Of a stretch of 64,000 nucleotides of DNA, positions 16,849 through 26,608 are shown piece after piece. Under the pieces are notes generated by a model, which made no database searches, had not been told where the DNA came from, and worked only from the letters and a program-made list of their open reading frames with translations. Every line of letters starts with the position of its first letter. Within the stretch, counting starts at the first letter, position 1. Position numbers and translations under genes: made by a program. The stretch comes from Flavobacteriaceae bacterium LSUCC0859 (GTDB taxonomy: Bacteria > Bacteroidota > Bacteroidia > Flavobacteriales > Flavobacteriaceae). The stretch lies in NCBI GenBank assembly GCA_022239325.1, contig JAKOGP010000005.1:1-64000 (forward strand), in the 5' to 3' direction.

Positions 16849-18456
16849 ATGAAAAACCAATTCTTTTTATGGGCAAGCCTCTTGATTCTCACCTCTTGTG
16901 AAAAATCTACCTCTTTTGACACAGTCATTGAAAATGGTATGGTATATGACGGCACAAATGCCCCTGGATTTTTAGCTATGATTGGTATTAATTCAGATAC
17001 CATTGCCTATATAGGCCCGCCTGTGAAGTTTCAAGCTACCAAAACCATTGACGCTAGCGGTCTGGCTGTGAGTCCAGGCTTTATCAATATGCTCAGTTGG
17101 GGGTATCAGAGTCTTATGGAAAATGGTCAATCTTTGTCAGATTTAAAACAAGGCGTTACCCTTGAGGTGTTTGGAGAAGGGACCTCTGCTGGGCCTAGTG
17201 GCACTGAAGGAACTGAAGATTATGTGTCTTTTGGAGCGGCCATGGATAGTTTAGTTAAGCAAGGGGTAAGCCCAAATATTGCATCTTACCTTGGGGCTGC
17301 CACAGTGAGAATACAAGCAGTGGGTTATGACAATAGAGTGGCCACTGCAGAAGAGTTGACCCATATGAAAAAAATTGTACAACAAGCCATGGAAGAAGGA
17401 GCCATTGGAATTGGGTCTTCCCTAATTTATGCCCCTGGAGACTACGCCAATACTCAAGAGTTAATTGAATTGTGCAGGGTGGCGGCAGCCTATGATGGCC
17501 GTTATATTTCTCATATGAGAAATGAGGACAATCAGGTCATGGAAGCCTTAGAGGAATTAATTACCATTTCAAAAGAAGCCCAATTACCTGCAGAAATTTA
17601 TCATCTGAAAACCTCAAGAAATGCCAATTGGCATATGTTAGATAGTGTCATCCAAAGGGTAGAAAAAGCCAGAGCATCTGGCTTACAAATTACGGCAGAT
17701 ATGTATACATACAACGCAAGCTCTACAGGACTTACCGGGGTAATCCCTACTTGGGTTCAGGCGGGAGGCCATAAGGCTTGGATAGAGAGAATGCAAGAAA
17801 CAAAAGTAAGAAGCAAACTGCTACAAGACATTAATAAAGAGCTTTCAGAGCAGCCAGCTGAGGGAATACTGATGGTTGGTTTTAACAAAAGTGAGGTTTC
17901 AGAAAAGTATCTTGGAAAAACCATTGAAGAGGCCGCAAAAATGAGACAGCAAACCCCAGCAGAGGCTATTATAGATTTAATTATTGAAGACGATAGTAGA
18001 ATTCAATGTATCTATTTTAGTATGTCAGAGGAGAATGTGCAAAAAAAGATTCAAATTCCTTGGATGAGCTTTTGTTCTGACGCTGGAAGCTACTCTGATC
18101 TGAGCAAGGAATTTAAAACCCACCCGAGGGCTTTTGGAAGTTTTGCTAGGGTGCTGGGAAAATATAGTCGCGATTTAGGACTTCTAAGTCTGGAAACAGC
18201 TATTCATAAATTAAGTGGGTTGCCTGCCACAAACTTAGGTTTACAAAAAAGAGGCTTCCTAAAAGTTGGTCACTATGCAGATATTGTCCTATTTGATCCT
18301 TTAAAAATTAATGACCATGCCACTTTTGAAGAACCATTACAATTCTCCACCGGCGTGGCACATGTCATGGTTAATGGAGTTCTAGCCATAGAGAACGAAA
18401 TTCATACTGGGGCCTTCCCTGGACAATTCATAAAAGGTTCTGGGGCCTTAGAGTAA
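16849..18456 (+). CDS. D-aminoacylase-like amidohydrolase lipoprotein lacking the HxH motif
   Basis: The N-terminus MKNQFFLWASLLILTSC has a clear lipobox. The rest is an amidohydrolase of the N-acyl-D-amino-acid deacylase family (TIVIENG-like start, SGLAVSPGFIN, YISHMRNE, IYHLKTS, FCSDAG, and the C-terminal GHYADIVLFDP). The usual HxH of strand 1 is absent: PGFINMLSWG replaces PGFIDxHxH. The bridging Cys of GNCG is replaced by Glu in FGEGTSAGP. The His in SHMR, the His in YHLK and the Asp in CSDAG remain, so a one-metal site is conceivable. I choose ATG 16849 over GTG 16828 because the lipoprotein signal starts there. Confidence 0.82.
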   Translation: MKNQFFLWASLLILTSCEKSTSFDTVIENGMVYDGTNAPGFLAMIGINSDTIAYIGPPVKFQATKTIDASGLAVSPGFINMLSWGYQSLMENGQSLSDLKQGVTLEVFGEGTSAGPSGTEGTEDYVSFGAAMDSLVKQGVSPNIASYLGAATVRIQAVGYDNRVATAEELTHMKKIVQQAMEEGAIGIGSSLIYAPGDYANTQELIELCRVAAAYDGRYISHMRNEDNQVMEALEELITISKEAQLPAEIYHLKTSRNANWHMLDSVIQRVEKARASGLQITADMYTYNASSTGLTGVIPTWVQAGGHKAWIERMQETKVRSKLLQDINKELSEQPAEGILMVGFNKSEVSEKYLGKTIEEAAKMRQQTPAEAIIDLIIEDDSRIQCIYFSMSEENVQKKIQIPWMSFCSDAGSYSDLSKEFKTHPRAFGSFARVLGKYSRDLGLLSLETAIHKLSGLPATNLGLQKRGFLKVGHYADIVLFDPLKINDHATFEEPLQFSTGVAHVMVNGVLAIENEIHTGAFPGQFIKGSGALE

Positions 18457-18510
18457 TTATTTTGTAACATCTAGCTTTTGGTCTCGTCTTTCTGGTACCA
18501 AACCAAAAAG

Positions 18511-20673
18511 ATGAATAAATTATTACTCCTTACGTTTTTACTTGCTACGCCTCTAATGGCACAAACTCCAGTTCCCATCTTTGACGGTATGGTGACGCCG
18601 GAAGAGTGGGCCCAAGCTCAGAAATTTCAAATTCAGTACGAAATAGACCCTGGAAACAACAGCCCCTCTCACAACCTGACCGATGTTTTTGTGAGCTATT
18701 CTGAAACACATTTGTATGTGGGCTTTATAGCGTATGCCAATATGAGCACCTTGAGATCTTCCATTAGAAACAGAGATGAGGCCTGGCAGGATGACCTGGT
18801 TATGTTTGGTTTAGACACCTATGGGGATGGACGCTATCTGGTAAATTTTGGATCCAATGCAGAGGGCAATCAGGTAGACATGAAATTCTCTGCAGACGGG
18901 AGAGATGACGAGAGCTACGACATAAATTTTGAGTCAAAAGCTAGCAAACACGAAAAGGCGTATCATGTAGAACTCAAAATTCCTTTTAACGTACTACAAT
19001 TTAAAAAAGCAGATCAATACCGCTGGAACATCTTGCTGTATCGCGCCACTTATACCGGTGAAAATAGAAGTCAAAACCTGGATATTGCCATAGATAGGAA
19101 TAACAACTGCCTGCCCTGTCAAGCCAAAAACGCCATTGTCTTAAAGGGTATTAAAGCAGAAAACAGGGTGTTATTTACCCCTAATATGGTGGGGAGCTGG
19201 GCAGGTGAAAAAGTGTCTGGAGCCCTATCTTACGGAGCTTTAGAGGCGGGAGTGGGTCTGAGCGGCCTCTTTGATCTTAACAATACCACTTCATTAGAAT
19301 ACACTCTAAACCCAGATTTCTCTCAAGTAGAAGCAGATGTTTCTCAGCTAACTGTAAACAATACTTTTGCTATTGAATTTCCAGAACGCAGGCCCTATTT
19401 TAACGAAGGAAACGACATAATTGCTTCTGAACTCAATACCGTTTATACCCGCGCCATAAGCAAGCCACTTTTTTCTTCTAAACTCATTTCTCAGGGGGAT
19501 AAGAGTAGAATTTACTGGCTCACTGCCTATGACCAGGCCTCTCCCTACCTCATTGCAGGAGAAAACCAGTCTGTTTTGGAAGAAGGTGGAGCTTCTTATG
19601 CCAATATATTTCGGTATCAGCGTACTTTTAAAGGGGGGTCTAATATTGGATTTCTGTGCACCAATCGCTTTTTTACAGAAGGGGGTTCCGGAAATACTTT
19701 TGGACTAAATGCCCTGTATAGGATGAAAGAAAAATATGCATTTAGCTTGGAATTTAGCAAGAGTTTAATTGAAGAACCCCAGGCAGATTGGATTGAAAAC
19801 AGTGGTCTTATTAAAGACAAAACCATAGCCTTAGACGGAGAGTCTCTCAGGGGAGACGCCCTGGCTGCAAAGGTCACAAGAAACACCAAGAATTGGAATT
19901 CAGAGGCCTTCTTCGAACAGTACAGCCCACATTATCAGACTCCGCTCGGGTTTATTACCAGAAACAGCATCCGCCGGGCCTTCTTAGGCCACGGCTACCA
20001 ACATTTCTTTGATTCAGAGAAAAAAATAAAACAACTGAATCTGTTTACTGGGGCAGAATTAATATACAACTATGACGGTCTTAAAAAATACAGCACCCTT
20101 GGTGGAGAGCTCTCCATGCAACTGGCTGGAAATATATCTATAGAATTTAGTAAGTGGATCATTCTAAATGAGGAATACGAGGGTTTTAATGCCAGAAACA
20201 TGCCTGAAAATAATTTCTTCATTCGGTTTAACCCCACTGAATCTATTAATATGAGAGTGTTTACTTCTTGGGGAGAAAATATTTACTACGACGCTGTCTC
20301 AGAAATTGGCAAGAACTTTTTCTTGGGTACTTTTAATAATTTTCAACTGAGCCCAAAGTGGTCTGTAAGCCCCAGTATTCGGTATTCTAAACTCAGCCAT
20401 TTGGAGGGTAAAAACACCTATTACGAAGGCTATATTGTGAGGGCCAACACCAATTATCAATTCAATCAAAACCTATCTCTGCGATTGGTCTCTGAACTCA
20501 ATTCTTTTAGTGAGGGCGCCTTTGTACAAACCTTACTCAAATGGAATCCAAATCCATTTACGATTTTTTATATAGGGGGCACCAATGGCTACTCCTACAC
20601 AGAACGCATAGGGAATTTGGGGGTAGAGGGCGTAAATCTGTACTTTAAATTTCAGTATCAGTTTGGCTTGTAA
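18511..20673 (+). CDS. DUF5916 protein: CBM9-like domain plus outer-membrane barrel
   Basis: After the signal (MNKLLLLTFLLATPLMAQ) comes a DOMON/CBM9-like sandwich (FDGMVTPEEWAQAQ, VFVSYSETHLYVGFIAY, RDEAWQDDLVMFGLDTY, AYHVELKIPFNVLQF). The DUF5916 region follows (LNPDFSQVEADVSQLTVNN, then FPERRPYFNEGNDI), with strand-rich sequence to a C-terminal FKFQYQFGL typical of outer-membrane barrels. DUF5916 proteins are common in Bacteroidota; their role is unknown, though the CBM9-like part suggests binding of sugar or another ligand at the cell surface. ATG 18511 is used because the signal begins there. It lies 54 bases after the D-aminoacylase-like gene and may be cotranscribed. Confidence 0.82.
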   Translation: MNKLLLLTFLLATPLMAQTPVPIFDGMVTPEEWAQAQKFQIQYEIDPGNNSPSHNLTDVFVSYSETHLYVGFIAYANMSTLRSSIRNRDEAWQDDLVMFGLDTYGDGRYLVNFGSNAEGNQVDMKFSADGRDDESYDINFESKASKHEKAYHVELKIPFNVLQFKKADQYRWNILLYRATYTGENRSQNLDIAIDRNNNCLPCQAKNAIVLKGIKAENRVLFTPNMVGSWAGEKVSGALSYGALEAGVGLSGLFDLNNTTSLEYTLNPDFSQVEADVSQLTVNNTFAIEFPERRPYFNEGNDIIASELNTVYTRAISKPLFSSKLISQGDKSRIYWLTAYDQASPYLIAGENQSVLEEGGASYANIFRYQRTFKGGSNIGFLCTNRFFTEGGSGNTFGLNALYRMKEKYAFSLEFSKSLIEEPQADWIENSGLIKDKTIALDGESLRGDALAAKVTRNTKNWNSEAFFEQYSPHYQTPLGFITRNSIRRAFLGHGYQHFFDSEKKIKQLNLFTGAELIYNYDGLKKYSTLGGELSMQLAGNISIEFSKWIILNEEYEGFNARNMPENNFFIRFNPTESINMRVFTSWGENIYYDAVSEIGKNFFLGTFNNFQLSPKWSVSPSIRYSKLSHLEGKNTYYEGYIVRANTNYQFNQNLSLRLVSELNSFSEGAFVQTLLKWNPNPFTIFYIGGTNGYSYTERIGNLGVEGVNLYFKFQYQFGL

Positions 20674-20832
20674 TTCCTACGGAGGTAAAAATAAAACACC
20701 CTTTACACACAAAAATATTGTAAATACTTTTTCATGTATCTAATTTCAGTAGCTTGCAAGTAGAATTTTAACCTTAAGGTAACCTGAATAGCTCAATGAA
20801 AACCTTATTTTTACCCCCTGTAACTATTTTAT

Positions 20833-23130
20833 ATGGATAATTTATACTTGTTAATGCTTGTTGCATTAGCGGCATTGGCCATTGCAGATCTCATTGTTGG
20901 AGTGAGTAATGACGCTGTGAACTTCCTAAATTCTGCTGTAGGTTCAAAGGCTATTTCTTTCAAAACCATTATGATTGTAGCCTCCATAGGGATTGCCTTA
21001 GGTGCTATATTTTCTAGTGGTATGATGGAAGTAGCTAGAAAAGGTATTTTTAATCCCGGAGAATTCTACTTTAATGAGATCATGTTCATTTTCATGGCGG
21101 TCATGATCACAGACATCCTATTGCTAGACTTTTTCAATACCATTGGACTACCCACCTCTACTACGGTGTCTATTGTGTTTGAACTGCTCGGTGCTTCTGT
21201 AGCCATGGCCCTTATTAAAATTTACAAAGATGGAGGCCGCTTTGAACAGGTAGTAGAATACATAAATACCTCTAAAGCCACAGAAATTATCATTGGTATT
21301 TTACTCTCTGTGGCCATAGCCTTCACAGTGGGTGCTTTGGTCCAATGGGCCACCAGAGTGCTTTTGTCTTTTAACTTTGAGAAAAAACCAGATTGGATGT
21401 CTGCCCTCTTTGGCGGATTGGCCACCTCTTCTATCACTTACTTTATTTTGATGAAGGGAATTAAAGGAACTGCTTTTGCTTCTCGTGCTTTAGAAATTAC
21501 CAATGGCCAAACCCTTTCTGCCTATATTGAGTCTCATGTAGGCTTCATTCTTTTGATCAATCTAAGCGTTTGGTTTCTCGTTTCTTTTCTACTTATCACA
21601 CTTTTTAAGGTTAATATTTATCGTTTTATCATCGTCATTGGAACTTTTGCTTTGGCGCTGGCCTTTGCAGGTAACGACTTGGTGAATTTCATTGGGGTCC
21701 CCATTGCCGCTATGCAATCCTATGATGCTTGGGTAGCCTCTGGAGTAGCCGCCTCTGACTTTAGTATGAATATTTTATCTTCTAAGGTACCCACTCCAAC
21801 CCTGCTGTTGTTTATTTCTGGAGGGGTTATGGTAGCTACCTTATGGTTATCCAAAAAAGCGAGATATGTAGCAGAAACTGAGATAAATTTAGCTAGAGAA
21901 GGAGAGTCTAAAGAGCGTTTTAACCCAAATGCTTTGTCTAGAATTGTGGTGAGACTTGCCATAAATATCGGTGAACTTTTAAGGTTTATTACCCCCAATA
22001 GCCTTCAGGAAAAATTTGACAAGCAGTTTACAAAAGCCCCAAAAAAAATACTTAAAGGTCAGGAGGGAGACGCCCCTGCCTTTGACATGGTTCGCGCTGC
22101 GGTAAACTTGGTAGTGGCTGGAATTTTAATCTCCATAGCCACCTCCTTTAAGCTACCGCTTTCCACCACATACGTGACCTTTATGGTGGCTATGGGAACC
22201 TCTTTGTCCGATAGGGCCTGGGGTGCAGAAAGTGCTGTATACAGGGTAGCAGGAGTTTTGAACGTCATTGGTGGGTGGTTTGGAACAGCTATCATTGCAT
22301 TTACTGCGGCTTCTATTATTTTAAGCATTACTTTTTTAGGACAAGGGATTGCTGTCATCGCCTTACTTATTGTAGCCGTAGTAATTTTATTTAGAAACTA
22401 CCTTTCCTACAACCAAAAGACAAAAGAAATAAAGCAGGAAGACAGATTGAGAAGAGCAGAGAGCAGCTCTATTCAAGGAGTTATAGAGGAAAGTGCCAAT
22501 AATATTTCTAATGTCATTAGAAGGAGCAAAAGCATTTACGCCAATGTCATAAATGGCTTAGCAAAACAAGATTTGGACCTTTTAAAGAAAAATAAAAAGA
22601 GCGGGAACAAACTTGCAGATGAAATAGAAGATTTGAGAAATCACATTTTTTACTTCATTAAAAACCTGGACGAATCTAGTATGCGTGCCAGTGATTTTTA
22701 TATTGCCACGCTAAAAGACCTCACAGACGCCTCTCAATCCTTAGATTACATTTCCAAAGTGAGTCACAAACACGTGAATAACAATCACAAAAAGCTCAAA
22801 TACAACCAACTTAAGGAACTAAAAGAGATTGAAAGCCTTTTTGAAAAGGAGTTATTTGACAAAACCAAAACTATTTTTGAAACTAGGGCTTTTAACGACA
22901 TTATTCATGTGCTAAATCAAAAAGAAACCATGCTAATGTTTATTTCCCAAAAAATTGAAACCCAAGTTGGAAGAATTAGAACGGAAGAAACATCGCCCAA
23001 AAACTCTACCCTTTACTTTTCTATTTTAACAGAAACAAGAGACTTACTTAACGCCATTATGAACCTTTTAGAGATGTACTACAAGGCATATGATGAAGAC
23101 GTAACTCCAGCAACCATAGATGAGGATTAG
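20833..23130 (+). CDS. PiT-family phosphate transporter with C-terminal PhoU-like domain
   Basis: This 765-residue inner-membrane protein carries duplicated PiT motifs: GVSNDAVNFLNSAVGSKA near the N-terminus, FNTIGLPTSTTVS, AGNDLVNFIGVP near residue 278 and KLPLSTTYVTFMVAMGTSLSDRAWG near 440-465. Transport is inorganic phosphate (often as metal phosphate) driven by an ion gradient. From about residue 535 a long charged, helical, soluble tail follows (SSIQGVIEESANNISNVIRRSK onward), resembling PhoU-like four-helix domains. Single-chain fusion makes it longer than the ~500-residue PitA; the tail may gate the transporter. A perfect 10-bp palindrome ACCTTAAGGT lies 53 bases upstream at 20771-20780. 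Confidence 0.88.
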   Translation: MDNLYLLMLVALAALAIADLIVGVSNDAVNFLNSAVGSKAISFKTIMIVASIGIALGAIFSSGMMEVARKGIFNPGEFYFNEIMFIFMAVMITDILLLDFFNTIGLPTSTTVSIVFELLGASVAMALIKIYKDGGRFEQVVEYINTSKATEIIIGILLSVAIAFTVGALVQWATRVLLSFNFEKKPDWMSALFGGLATSSITYFILMKGIKGTAFASRALEITNGQTLSAYIESHVGFILLINLSVWFLVSFLLITLFKVNIYRFIIVIGTFALALAFAGNDLVNFIGVPIAAMQSYDAWVASGVAASDFSMNILSSKVPTPTLLLFISGGVMVATLWLSKKARYVAETEINLAREGESKERFNPNALSRIVVRLAINIGELLRFITPNSLQEKFDKQFTKAPKKILKGQEGDAPAFDMVRAAVNLVVAGILISIATSFKLPLSTTYVTFMVAMGTSLSDRAWGAESAVYRVAGVLNVIGGWFGTAIIAFTAASIILSITFLGQGIAVIALLIVAVVILFRNYLSYNQKTKEIKQEDRLRRAESSSIQGVIEESANNISNVIRRSKSIYANVINGLAKQDLDLLKKNKKSGNKLADEIEDLRNHIFYFIKNLDESSMRASDFYIATLKDLTDASQSLDYISKVSHKHVNNNHKKLKYNQLKELKEIESLFEKELFDKTKTIFETRAFNDIIHVLNQKETMLMFISQKIETQVGRIRTEETSPKNSTLYFSILTETRDLLNAIMNLLEMYYKAYDEDVTPATIDED

Positions 23131-23145
23131 AGCAAAACTTTTCAT

Positions 23146-23176
23146 AAAAAAAGTCCCTGTAATAAAGGGCTTTTTT
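23146..23176 (+). terminator. Rho-independent terminator after PiT gene
   Basis: A run of A, then GTCCCT, a short loop and AGGGC followed by six T; the A- and T-runs extend the stem. It is 15 bases after the stop and isolates the transporter gene from the next operon. Confidence 0.75.
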
Positions 23177-23237
23177 ATGTCTGGATAGAGGCTTAGCTCT
23201 AAAAACTTAATTTAAGTTATCTTTATGGCACTCACTA

Positions 23238-23846
23238 ATGAATTGTATTACAACCAAATACTTCAAATCCCTTTGGTGCCTCTTTCTCATGGGGTGCTGT
23301 TTGTCAAAAATCTGTGCTCAAAGTTCGGATAGCCCGCTCTTTGAAGGCCCAACTTATGCAGACGTTCACAGGAGCATTAATGACAAGCACAAATTTATTG
23401 GTTCTTACGATTTTGTTCCTGCTGCTATTTTATATGAGGGAGAATGGCAGCTTCAATTGGCTGCCAAATACGACGCTTACCAGCAGCAGCTACTTCTAAG
23501 GCATCCGCGAGCGGAGGGAGCGCCAACCATTGTAGTTTTCACAGCCCTGGTGAGTGAATTTAGGCTTAGAAATAGGCGTTTTGTTAAACTTTCCTCTGAG
23601 AAAGAGCTTTTTGAAACTGGCTTTTTTGAGGTACTCTCAGAAGGACCTAAGACAAGTCTTTATAAAAAACATCTCAAAAAAATAGGGCGAAAACAAAGAG
23701 ATGGCCTGGTGTATTTCGAATTCAAAGACAAATCCACCTATCTACTTAAAGATAATGGCGTATTTAGTGTATTAAAAAAACCTAAAGCACCCTATCTAAA
23801 AGCACTTATTCAAAAGATAGAAGCTTCTAAAACAAAACTCCCGTGA
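23238..23846 (+). CDS. Exported protein of unknown function, first gene of TonB receptor operon
   Basis: I do not recognise a family. The 202-residue protein has a hydrophobic export signal (SLWCLFLMGCCLSKICAQ) and no other membrane segment. The mature part is mixed alpha/beta, with basic C-terminal stretches (KHLKKIGRKQRDG and KKPKAPYLKALIQK). Its stop overlaps the GTG start of the TonB receptor (GTGA), so the two are coupled. A TATCTTTA -7 box at 23218-23225 precedes the gene, although a matching -33 element is not evident. The role is presumably envelope support for the receptor. Confidence 0.75.
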   Translation: MNCITTKYFKSLWCLFLMGCCLSKICAQSSDSPLFEGPTYADVHRSINDKHKFIGSYDFVPAAILYEGEWQLQLAAKYDAYQQQLLLRHPRAEGAPTIVVFTALVSEFRLRNRRFVKLSSEKELFETGFFEVLSEGPKTSLYKKHLKKIGRKQRDGLVYFEFKDKSTYLLKDNGVFSVLKKPKAPYLKALIQKIEASKTKLP

Positions 23847-26608
23847 GACATAAACAGCTTATCATATGTGCTTTTTTTGGGTTTTTGTGTATGGCTAAAG
23901 CTCAGGAATCAAAAGAATTTTCTTTTGAAAACACCCCTTTGGAACTGGCTCTTTCTGAGTTGGCCCAAGACTTTCAGGTTTCTATTTACTTTGCTCCTGA
24001 GTGGGTGTCTGAGCTTACACTTAGCGGGGTATTCTCTGGGGAGAAAGCTGGAGAAGTACTTCTTGAAATGCTAGAGAACAGCTCCCTGAACTCCTTTGAA
24101 ATAGATCCAAAACACTTTGTAATCACTCAAAATACTCAAATTTTTTCTGAGGTAATTAATGGTTTTTATCGCGGTGCATACCCCCAAGCAAAGCTCAAAG
24201 AACCAGAACAACTACCCAAAGCAGCCTTAGGTATAGCGTTACAGACTAAAAAAAGAAGTACACTCCTAGAGCGAAAGTTACTCCTGGTGGGAAAACAAAC
24301 CAATTACATTTCTGTAAATGGCTACACTTTAGAAGGGGTACTCACAGAGCTCGATGGGAAAACCCCATTACCCAACGCTACCATACTACTTTCTGGTACA
24401 GATCGCTTTGCCACGAGCAACAATCAAGGGCGTTTTATTTTAGAAGAGGTGCCTTTTGGGGCGGGCGAATTGGACATTTCACTCTTGGGATATGAGTCTG
24501 TAAAACAACCCATTAGAGTCTATAATAATGGAGAAGTAGCCCTGAGCTTAGCACCCTCTTATGAGGCACTAGAGGAGGTGGTTTTAGAAGCCAATGCCAA
24601 CAGAGCCGTTCAGGAGGTTGGCAATGCCAACTCTTTTAACCCAGAAGAAACTAAAAGCATCCCACTGGTGCTTGGAGAGCGAGACCTGTTTAAAGTAGCT
24701 ACCACCCTGCCTGGGGTAAGTACAGCGGGGGAAGGTGCAGCCGGTTTTAACGTCAGAGGAGGGAAGACAGACCAAAACCTCATCTTATTGGACCGCGCCG
24801 TGGTGTACAATCCCACACACTTTTTTGGATTATTCCCGGCTTTAAACCCCTTTGCGATTGAAAACCTAACCATTTACAAAGGGGCTATACCAGCCCAATA
24901 CGGAGGCCGACTTTCTTCTGTATTTGAATTAGAAACTAAAAAACCAAACCCTGAAAAAATAAGTGGTCAGGCCTCATTAGGGCCTATAACCGCTAACTTG
25001 CTATTAGAAGTCCCCCTACAAAAAGAAAGCAGCAGCCTGATGGTTGGGGCCCGATCTGCCTACGCGAATTGGATTTTTAATACCTTAAAACAAACAGATT
25101 TAGAAAACTCCACTGCCATTTTTTATGATGGGATTCTAAAATATCAAGCTGTCTTAAATGAGAAAAATACCATAAAAGCTACAGCATACCACTCCAAAGA
25201 CGCCTTTAGTATTAGCTCAGACTCCATCTATAGCTATCAGAACAGCAATCTGTCTTTACAGTGGCAAAAGCAGCTCAAAAACAAACAGATACTAAACACT
25301 GCCCTAACCCATAGCCGCTATAGTTTTGGGATAGATTACTCAGGAACGGGCAACAATGGATTTAAACAGGGGTACTCGCTTACAGACACCCAGCTTATGG
25401 CAGACAGTAAATTGGCCTTGGGAGAACGGCAGCAATGGAGCTATGGGCTTGCGGTAAAACACTATCAAATTCAACCTGGTTTTAACAGGCCTTATGGCCC
25501 GCTAGACCTCACTACGGAGGTCGATATTGACCGGGAACAGGCCATAGAGACGGCCGTATACTTATCCAACCTACTTACGCTCTCAGAGCAAACAGCCCTT
25601 GAATTGGGTTTGCGATACAATTTCTATACCCAAATAGGCCCTGGCCAAGAAAGGATCTATGCTACTAACAGCCCCATTAGCAATGGGAGCCTGCTGTCTG
25701 AAAATCCAATAGGCAGTGGTTTTGGGCAAGTCTATGGGGGGGTATCTCCAAGAATTTCTATCCGACATTTAGTCCGAGAAAACCTCTCTATAAAAGCAAG
25801 TTACAACCGGGCTTACCAATTTATTCATACCCTTTCCAATGCCACGACACCTGCACCAAATGACTCTTGGAAACTTTCAGACAACAATATTGCGCCCCAG
25901 CAATCCGACCAATTTTCTTTAGGCCTCTTTAGCAATCAAGGCGGTGGGACGTATACCTTAAGTGCAGAGGGATTTTACAAACTACAACAGAATTTATTGG
26001 ATTTTAAAACTGGAGCCTCCTTGGTACTCAACCCCAGGGTAGAACAGGAAGTACTTCAGGGGAATGGAAAGGCTTATGGCCTAGAGCTATTCTTACAAAA
26101 AAATAGAGGGAAAATGAGCGGATGGTTGGCCTATACCTACTCTAGGTCTCTGCTGCAATTAGACAGCGAATTTAGGAGTCTACAGATTAACAATGGAGCC
26201 TTTTTTCCCACTAATTTTGACAAACCTCATGACCTGAGTGGCGTGTTTAACTATCAGTTTTCTAAAAGGCTCAGTTTTTCTGCCAATTTGGTGTACCAAA
26301 CTGGGCGTCCCATTACTTTTCCTGTAGGAAATTATCAATTTAACGGAGCTGAATTTGTGCTTTACAGTGATCGGAACAGCTATAGAATACCGGATTATTA
26401 CCGATTAGATCTGGGGATAAATCTGGAAGGGAATCACAAAAAAAACAAAGCCTTTCACGGATTCTGGAGTCTTTCTGTATACAATGCTTTAGGAAAAAAT
26501 AACCCCTATTCCGTATTTTTCATTAACCAAGAAGGAGAAATCAAAGCCTTGCAAAGTAGTATTTTTGCAGTAGCAGTTCCCTCTATCACCTACACCATAG
26601 ATTTCTAA
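23843..26608 (+). CDS. TonB-dependent receptor with N-terminal STN and carboxypeptidase-regulatory domains
   Basis: Domains in order: signal (to residue 21), an STN/secretin-like domain (about 26-97, FSFENTPLELALSELAQDF), a roughly 60-residue linker, a carboxypeptidase-regulatory-like beta sandwich (about 162-237, DGKTPLPNATILLSGT), a plug (about 246-370, with LPGVSTAGEGAAGFNVRGG, LLDRAVVYN and YKGAIPAQYGGRLSSV) and a 22-strand barrel. The STN usually signals to a FecR-type anti-sigma factor, but no FecR or sigma gene is adjacent. The start is GTG at 23843. The stop shares a base with the DUF4249 gene. The substrate is unknown; it may be a peptide, a metal complex or another nutrient. Confidence 0.9.
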   Translation: MRHKQLIICAFFGFLCMAKAQESKEFSFENTPLELALSELAQDFQVSIYFAPEWVSELTLSGVFSGEKAGEVLLEMLENSSLNSFEIDPKHFVITQNTQIFSEVINGFYRGAYPQAKLKEPEQLPKAALGIALQTKKRSTLLERKLLLVGKQTNYISVNGYTLEGVLTELDGKTPLPNATILLSGTDRFATSNNQGRFILEEVPFGAGELDISLLGYESVKQPIRVYNNGEVALSLAPSYEALEEVVLEANANRAVQEVGNANSFNPEETKSIPLVLGERDLFKVATTLPGVSTAGEGAAGFNVRGGKTDQNLILLDRAVVYNPTHFFGLFPALNPFAIENLTIYKGAIPAQYGGRLSSVFELETKKPNPEKISGQASLGPITANLLLEVPLQKESSSLMVGARSAYANWIFNTLKQTDLENSTAIFYDGILKYQAVLNEKNTIKATAYHSKDAFSISSDSIYSYQNSNLSLQWQKQLKNKQILNTALTHSRYSFGIDYSGTGNNGFKQGYSLTDTQLMADSKLALGERQQWSYGLAVKHYQIQPGFNRPYGPLDLTTEVDIDREQAIETAVYLSNLLTLSEQTALELGLRYNFYTQIGPGQERIYATNSPISNGSLLSENPIGSGFGQVYGGVSPRISIRHLVRENLSIKASYNRAYQFIHTLSNATTPAPNDSWKLSDNNIAPQQSDQFSLGLFSNQGGGTYTLSAEGFYKLQQNLLDFKTGASLVLNPRVEQEVLQGNGKAYGLELFLQKNRGKMSGWLAYTYSRSLLQLDSEFRSLQINNGAFFPTNFDKPHDLSGVFNYQFSKRLSFSANLVYQTGRPITFPVGNYQFNGAEFVLYSDRNSYRIPDYYRLDLGINLEGNHKKNKAFHGFWSLSVYNALGKNNPYSVFFINQEGEIKALQSSIFAVAVPSITYTIDF

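Noticed and set aside
23843-26608. FecA-type sigma/anti-sigma signalling system
   Set aside because: The receptor has an STN domain but no FecR or ECF sigma gene lies nearby, so the system cannot be claimed from this window.
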